From: Liolophura sinensis
Taxonomy: Eukaryota; Mollusca; Polyplacophora; Chitonida; Chitonidae
Reading direction: 5' to 3'
DNA length: 64,000 nt
Assembly: GCF_032854445.1 (NCBI RefSeq)
Contig: NC_088303.1
Coordinates: 32,901,265-32,965,264, forward strand
The notes under the pieces were generated by a model. That model was given only the letters and a program-made list of their open reading frames with translations. It was not told the origin of the DNA and made no database searches. Of this stretch, positions 57,758 to 64,000 are shown in pieces; position 1 is the first letter of the stretch; each line of letters starts with the position of its first letter. Made by a program: the position numbers and the translations under genes.

Positions 57758-58119
57758 TGAATAACTTAATATCCATTAGTTAATACGTGAATAAATAGTT
57801 CATTTTCATTTTGAATGTTTTTGATTATTTCAGATACAGGTAGGTGCTTGATTTTTGTACCATTGGTACAGATTTAGACTCAAGGAATCTGAAAATCCTT
57901 ACTGAAGATGTGACAATCCTCTATCAACAATTATCCCCAATTTTGGCGGAAATCACTGCGCTGATGGCGCACATATACACACGAGCCTTGCCTCGGTAGC
58001 GTAAGAACACGTAGAAAGGAGCGTCATCTGGAATGCTTGTCCGAGTGTGACGTAATAGCCTATGGACGCAGACATTATTGGTCACATGACACGTCCACCA
58101 TTACGGTAGTGACAACAAA

Positions 58120-60255
58120 ATGGCAACACTTAAATTTCTCCGGGCCGATGAATAGTTGTGTGCGGTTGTCGGCCGTTCTGACAATCGTAAGAAGATATAC
58201 AAGTGGAAACAATCCACTTGTACACATCCACGGGCTTGCCCACGAGTACTGTCCGTGCTGTTTACCGTTCAACCTGCACAAATTGCCTACGGCGATTGAC
58301 GAGAACAGACAGAAGTGGTTGTCAGGACTGAACAGAAAAAAAATATTCCGAAGACCTTGTTTGTGTGCTCTGTGCATTTCGTGGATGGATGTCCCACAGA
58401 ACGGGAACCATATCCAACTCTAAAGCTAGGTATATTATGAATTCAGGGCATTGTACCTGTACCTTGATCTTTGCCACGATGCTGCATGTACACAAATCAT
58501 CTGCGTGTTTATATGGTTTTGTTGTTGTTGCGACTTATTTCAAACAATCACGATATCCTGTGAAATTATATATTTTAACCAACGAGGGCAGTGTATCGAA
58601 GCCTTGAACAAGTTAATGCATATATGGAATAATACAAAATACATCAAAAGTACCCCAAACGTACAATAATTAATTCTGTCTTATCTTGTAAGACAATTCT
58701 GTAAGACAGATCGGAAGCTAAAGACCACGTGATTTATTTAGTAACAAACGGCATGGGTGAAGAAAACGGTCCTCCAAACATTATTGCATTGGAAAATTCC
58801 TATTTTTGAATCGCTGTCAGCAATCTTGTATCCGTTGGATTCGTATAATTTTCAGCTTACCAGGTAATCTGAGTATCTCTGCAGAGCTTTCGTGATGTTA
58901 TTTTGTACATCTAGATCTTACCCGTCGCTAGTTAATTGGCAAAAAGTGACCTTTTCCCTAATGCTTTAACATTGGGCAGTTATTTTGTTTTCGACTTGAA
59001 ATGGTGGTCACGTGACCTCCAACTTCCAACCCGTCTTACAGAATGCCATGGGCTATAGAACATATGAACGTTCTTACATTTTAAACCTTGCAACCCGAAC
59101 TAGGATGACACACAACAAGCCTTTGTGTGCCACTAAGGCACCTGCCCACATTTTGGAACTTCCTGACAACAGCAATTCCAATTGTAATTTTCCAATTTTT
59201 AAGGTTATAACCAATTTTTGTTGCTGGGTATGAAACACCTGTCAAGAATGGACACCGAATACTTAAGCGGCAGCTGATAAGTCTGTCATATCAGCTGATG
59301 TTGAGAAAAAGGTATAACTTTGGTGGTACATTCATTTTTCACAAGTCGCAGGAAATTACTGTATTATTACACTTACTGGCCAGTCTGTGCAGTTTTCACA
59401 ACTCTGTGCCATTTCCCAAACTTACCATTCTTAAGATATTGTTGTGGTTGGTTCATTAAAAAATTCATGTGATGTGTGTCAGTTAAATTATTTAGCAAAA
59501 CATGTACACATCTTTAATACAGACTATGTGATGCTTAACATACTGAAGGAAGGTGCCAGACAGACAAGCAAGCAAACTCTCAAGTAGATACACGACCTGA
59601 GGCGGATAAAGCTACGTCACTTAAAAGCACTGGCACCCAGTGGACTGATTTTTCATTGGAATACCACAAATATGGATCTTCAGCTAGCTACCATCCCTCC
59701 AGCCTATGTACAGATTTACGCGGAGAAAGGAGTCAACTGTCAGGCTAGTCATGTTACCATGTCTGCTAACTTAATCCCATCAAACTCTTTGTCAAATCTG
59801 TACACTGGTTTGACACTTGCTGCTTTCCAAGCTCTTTTAGCGATGTTTGACAATACTCATATTCCTTTTAGATTCATTATGCCTGTTTCAGATCAAATTT
59901 TGTTGACATTAATGAAACTAAGATTAAATTTGTTATTTGCTGATATTGCTTAGAGATTTGGTATATGTGAAAGTCATGCCTCAACTATTTTGAATCCCTG
60001 GCTTCCCTTTCTGGCTGCAGTTTTAAAAAAAACTAATAATTTGGCTACCCCGTGAAGCTATTCAAGCAGCTGTGGCCTCCTCTCTTCAGGAAAGATATCC
60101 GTATTTAGCAGGTTTTGCTCCACATGTCCAGGTTATGTTTATATAGAAATCATTTGGTGGACGAGCAAGTGATAAATTTATTGTTAAAAACTCAGGTTTC
60201 CTTCATTTTCTCCTTCCTGGAGATGAAGTTATGGCCGACAGAGGTTTTATCATAA

Positions 60256-60258
<3 letters not shown>
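58120..60258 (+). pseudogene. THAP-domain DDE transposase, decayed
   Basis: THAP zinc finger: CPCC at about 58250, then DENRQKWLSGLNRK. After a frameshift at an A8 run comes CSVHFVDG (58366-58389) and a PTLKL end. The middle part is unreadable. The transposase core resumes at 59672-59950 (SNLYTGLTLAAFQALLAMFD; FIMPVSDQILLTLMKLRLNL), stops at TAG 59951-59953, and its last readable piece is 60147-60258 ([25 protein letters not shown]), the second catalytic Asp region of DDE_Tnp_4-type enzymes. The first catalytic Asp region is deleted before 60147. An ATT microsatellite cuts off the rest. Confidence 0.75.

Positions 60259-60310
<52 letters not shown>
60254..60310. repeat. (ATT)n microsatellite
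   Basis: Uninterrupted ATT triplets for about 55 bp, inside the transposase remnant. Confidence 0.95.
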
Positions 60311-60311
<1 letters not shown>

Positions 60312-60764
60312 TAGTTTTTAATTATACATGTATACTGCATGTGTGTGTTTCGGCTGTATGAACTAATAATTAAACTGCAGTTCGGAGTTAGACATTGTAC
60401 TTGCCAGGTCCGCATTGTGAGTAAAGAGAGTATGCATATGTATTTATACTGCCATGCTTTGTGTGTCAGTTGCAGTACCATGTGCTTTATCAAGTTAATG
60501 ACTGTCATGACTGCACTGCATGTCTATGTGTCCATTGGTATTGGTATTATAAACAATATTAAAACAATTAACATAAAATTTCGAGTTGGGACTTTTGGGT
60601 ACTTTTCAGGCATATACAATGATTGAAATGAGGAAGGATATATCTCTATACATCAGTGCAATGTTAAATGTAGTTTCCGAAATGACGGGTACAATTACTG
60701 AAGGATAATGTGGTCTCTTGCTGACAAAGGAGGTTAATACCCTCTGAATCTGTCATTCTCTAGT

Positions 60765-60865
60765 AGACCAGTGTGTGAGTTCAAGTCCAGCTTATGCTGG
60801 CTTCCTCTCCAGTCATACATGGGAAGGACCATAAGAAACTTGCAGATGGTCGTATCCTAATCATT
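60765..60865 (+). mobile_element. S1 SINE, head and middle only
   Basis: gagttcaagtccagcttatg, ctggcttcctctccagtcat, gggaaggaccataagaaact; broken at both ends. Inserted in the transposon remnant. Confidence 0.7.
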
Positions 60866-60985
60866 AGGATCATTTATTTGCCGTTGCAAAAAGAACATGT
60901 TTTGGGAAAAGTACATATATCAGGTCTTCAAAAAAAGTTATTTAGAGATATTTACATACTGGGAACTTAATGTAAGCCTTCTTGA

Positions 60986-62407
60986 CTAAAAGTCATCTAC
61001 AACTCGAGGTAGAAATTTGCTGAAGTAAAAAGCGCCCAACCTAGAAATTTCCTGCTTGCAAAAAGCTGGTTCAAAAGGCATACAGACATATATTGTTTCC
61101 CTAGTTTCATATTTGTCAGGAGAAAAAAAGACAACTTTGCATGCAAATAATCCTGTTACAAGCATGGTAAGTTGCACTTGCAGAAAATAGCCTCTTGGCC
61201 CACTCTGCTGTTGAGCCAAGATATCACCTTGTCTAACAACATCATATTTGCCTGATATTAAGAGCTCGTCTAGAGTCCTATCTTTCAGAAAAGAATATTT
61301 AATTTCTAATAACTCAGTCTAGGAAGATGTCTTGATTAAACCACCTGATGACACACACAGCCATGGCTCACTTTCGGATACAATTGTTCTGAAATTATAT
61401 CCATCATCAGTGAGTTGTCCTTTTGTTTTGGTTTCTCCATCCTGTCCATATTTTATGTATATGTTTCCTCTGAAGGTAGGACACAGGTGCTCTCTCATAA
61501 AATTATCTGGAATCGTAGTGTCACGCTCAGATACTTTGTTGGCGTTACTGCCTGTAATTCTTAGCTTTCTACTTTCTTGACAAAGTTCGGACTGTGTTTG
61601 ATTCAAAATACTTTCCTTCAAACACCGGATTTGGGAATGGCTAAGCACAACATGCCTAGTGTAGAAATGTTCACATTTTGCGCAGCTTAACTCGGTGTTG
61701 TGGCCTTAATGAACAGCACTATTAACATGCCTTTTGGTCGTATCTTAACCTTCACAGATGAACTCAGTAACAAGTTTTGCACCTGAAACCAGGGCTTTAG
61801 GTTAGACGTGAACAAATTCTGTGAACTCAATATGGCTGACAAAACACTAAGAAGTAGATTTCCCTGGTTGAGCAGTACATCCATCATCGTCAGTTGCTAG
61901 TGGAGTAGGCCTGCTCGCCTCCTGGTTCCTTTTAACCTGAATATCTGTGACACTCTTGCCAGTAAATCCATCCAGCACACTTTACTTTCAGAGATTGGTC
62001 CCTACTTGGGCTGCAGGTTTTGTTCCTGCCTGCCATGCAAGAACATCCTCCATTACGTATTGTCCCGTTCAGACTGCGTACTATCTATGGGCGGTGGTTT
62101 TCGTTGTTAACCCTCTGACTTGGTCGAACTTCTCTTTTCATCAAACTTTAACCATCCGGGGGTAAATGGTGAGCTATTTGTCTAACACATTCACTCTTAA
62201 AACTGTTGAATGACTTAGAATTTTTCCTCGCCGTCACACGCTCAGCTAGAAATCATTTAGTTATATATGTCCCCGTAGTCGTTGGGGACACTCTCGAATG
62301 TCGTCTTTCCACTGATCTGACGGGACATTCTTAATACAAATATCGTGAAAGCAGCTCCTATCGCTGTTCAAATCATCCGTTTTTCCTCGGGAACCCGTGG
62401 CTTCCAT
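60986..62407 (-). pseudogene. YqaJ / lambda-exonuclease-like nuclease, decayed
   Basis: On the minus strand a start-like ATG (62407; MEATGSRGKTDDLN) is followed by unreadable sequence. Then one frame runs from about 61705 to 60986 with a single nonsense codon (TAG, 61319-61321). Motifs in order: RKLRITGSNANKV (family R.TGS or TAS); PWLCVSSGGLI where the family has SPDG, so the catalytic Asp is lost; LLEIKYSFLKDRTLDELL with the EIK pair at 61298-61306; and YFLQVQLTMLVTGLFACKVV (QVQ motif). The PD-(D/E)XK nuclease fold is inferred from these. It is convergent with the transposase, as expected of one element. Confidence 0.72.
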
Positions 62408-62430
62408 TCTGTCACTATCGCAATGGCGGA

Positions 62431-63617
62431 GAGACATAGGCGTCACATAGCGAAAAAGGGTAGGCGGACGGGGGACAACTGAAAAAAGTTGAATATGCCC
62501 GAAGATTTCCTTTCACCAGTAGGTCACAAATTCATGAAAACAACGCAAAGAGTGAAAATGAGCGACACCAATACAGTGCTTTCTGAGCAGTTGGGTCTGA
62601 AAAACCAAATGCCGGATTCTGTGATTTAAATTTTAAAGTATTGAGAACATAGAATGTGACACTTCTCCATAGAACGATATGGAGAAGCAAATGGAGAATG
62701 ATGGTGTTGTAAACTGTTGGGTCTATATTGCCGCCGACTCATCGAAGGCAATCGGTGTGATCGAAGTGTCGATCATATCTATTAGAATGGGTCAAAACGT
62801 GCATTTCTTGTCAGTAAAAAGCCACAGCAGGATACCGTACTTATTTACATTTGAATGATGTTTATGGTTTAACTAATCAACATCGTAAGGAAGCACAGAC
62901 TAGTTTACAAATGAAATGTCTAATCTAGAAAACCTTGGGTAACAATGCAAAAAACTTATTATTAATAAGTTGCCAATGTGTATTCCTTTAGAGACATGTT
63001 ACAGTTAGTGTACAATGATGTAGATCCAGTCTCCAAACATTCTGCTTTTCCGGTACGAACTTGCACTCTGTACATTTATATTCTTTGTACTGTATCTATA
63101 TTCTAAACACTGTTTTGAGTCAACGATTTGTATGTATAAAACTATAATTTGCAGACTAAAACATGTAATTAACGTCTTGTTCTATGTACATTGGTCGTAT
63201 CTTTAACCTATATAAAAACCGCTTGAACATTTTTTCCCTGACGTTTGAAAAATAGTTATCTTTTTTGCATTTCTTAGAATATTGTGCTGACTGATTCCTT
63301 TACAAATGAATTTGCTTCTTAACTGATTAGAAGACCGAAAGATACTCAGTATTTGTATCTTGCACATTTGTAAAACACGTGTATATCAATACCATTTAAG
63401 ACTTTTACATTTAGGCCTACATGTGTCAAAACGTATATAGGCATAGTATAGAATTACGCGTGAATATGTTAAGACGCGGCGAAAGATAAATGCCGCTTAG
63501 AATAAGCCGTATTCCTCTTTCAGGAGTCTCGTAAGTTTGCAGGTTTGGAGCGTCACAAGGGTTCCCCACAGTAACTGACTTTGTCTCGTACAAACTCGGA
63601 CAAACTATATTAAGGAT
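62431..63617. other. Right flank, nothing recognised
   Basis: AT-rich sequence with no gene or repeat family identified. Confidence 0.4.
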
Positions 63618-63925
63618 GGGCGGTCCCCGTGGCCGATTGGGGTTAGCACGTCAGCACGGGGGCCTCCGTGGCCGAGGGGGTAAGCACGCCAGCAAGGGGC
63701 AATGACCCAGAAGCCTCTCACCAATGCAGTCGCTGTAGGTTCAAGTCTAGCTTATGCTGGCTTCCTCCCCGGCCGTTCATCAGAAGGTCTGGCAGCAACC
63801 TGCGAATGATCGTGGGTTTCCCACGGGCTCTGTCCCGTTTCCTCCCACCATAATACTGGCTGCCGTCGTATAAGTGAATTATTCTTGAGTACGACGTAAA
63901 ACACCAGTCAGATAAATAAATAAAT
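63618..63925 (+). mobile_element. S1 SINE with duplicated tRNA head
   Basis: A first, partial head at 63618-63655 (gtccccgtggccgattgggg) is followed by a full SINE from 63657 (ggcctccgtggccgaggggg, gggtttcccacgggctctgt, gacgtaaaacaccagtcaga, aaat repeats). A box and B box are present in the second head. Confidence 0.9.
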
Positions 63926-64000
63926 ATGTTAAGAATGTGATAACCGTCATGGATAGTATGTATTGAGGGCGTTCATTTGTCTCCAAGCACCTCTGAGGCC

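Larger units (their letters stand above)
58094..62430. mobile_element. DNA transposon remnant, THAP transposase plus convergent YqaJ nuclease (ISL2EU-like)
   Basis: The inner inverted ends are visible: tccaccattacggtagtgac at 58094-58113 against the reverse complement tccgccattgcgatagtgac at 62411-62430, each followed by a short A-rich piece and ATGG. Between them lie a + strand THAP/DDE transposase remnant and a - strand YqaJ-like nuclease remnant, tail to tail. I recall this two-gene layout for the ISL2EU superfamily. Outer ends and the target duplication were not resolved. Confidence 0.65.

Overview
The window is animal nuclear DNA. The genes are split by GT-AG introns, intergenic space is AT-rich, and hundreds of bases at a time consist of tRNA-derived SINEs, MITE-like elements, decayed DNA transposons and satellites. 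The dominant SINE (head like tRNA-Ser/Leu, tail ending in a gtaaaacaccaatcaaataaa-type motif) and a second SINE ending in actc repeats look molluscan to me. A bivalve or gastropod is the best guess, from memory rather than a search.

The left two thirds holds a tandem cluster of four CRAL-TRIO (SEC14-like, alpha-tocopherol transfer protein/clavesin-type) genes, all on the + strand. Gene A (915-2187) shows only its last three exons. Gene B (9387-15002) is complete, with seven exons and 318 aa. Gene C (19891-26670) is complete, with seven exons and 317 aa. Gene D (29551-41480) is a pseudogene: exon 2 was not found, the exon 3 acceptor is lost, exons 4, 5 and 7 carry frameshifts, and in-frame stops follow. 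Exon lengths 160/62/111/124/146 and intron phases are the same wherever an exon is intact. A and B share one C-terminus type; C and D share another and are recent sisters. These proteins are expected to be soluble cytosolic carriers of hydrophobic ligands.

The right third holds a complete three-exon SLC10-family transporter gene (49440-56834, 504 aa), with a signal peptide and an N-terminal ectodomain, as in SLC10A3/A5. Several residues that coordinate sodium in ASBT-type relatives look substituted.

From 57.4 to 62.5 kb there is TE-derived coding debris. It comprises a minus-strand RecQ-like helicase exon with a stop at motif I, and a roughly 4.3-kb DNA transposon remnant with inverted ends. 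That remnant has a decayed THAP/DDE transposase on + and a convergent YqaJ-type nuclease on -, an arrangement resembling the ISL2EU superfamily. A Tc1/mariner copy with a mutated catalytic triad sits inside pseudogene D (38.7-39.9 kb).

The unusual non-coding structures are: degenerate tandem copies of CRAL-TRIO exon 1 in intron 1 of genes C and D; a 147-bp tandem array in intron 2 of gene C, grown from the end of a dispersed repeat (called R1 here); a 26-bp satellite of about 24 copies before gene B, with one inverted unit beyond it; a 34/35-bp array starting in the last codons of pseudogene D; and a hairpin-forming dispersed family (R2) present three times. Labels S1, S2, S3, R1 and R2 are local names for repeat families defined here. 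No convincing rRNA, functional tRNA, CRISPR or prokaryotic feature was seen.
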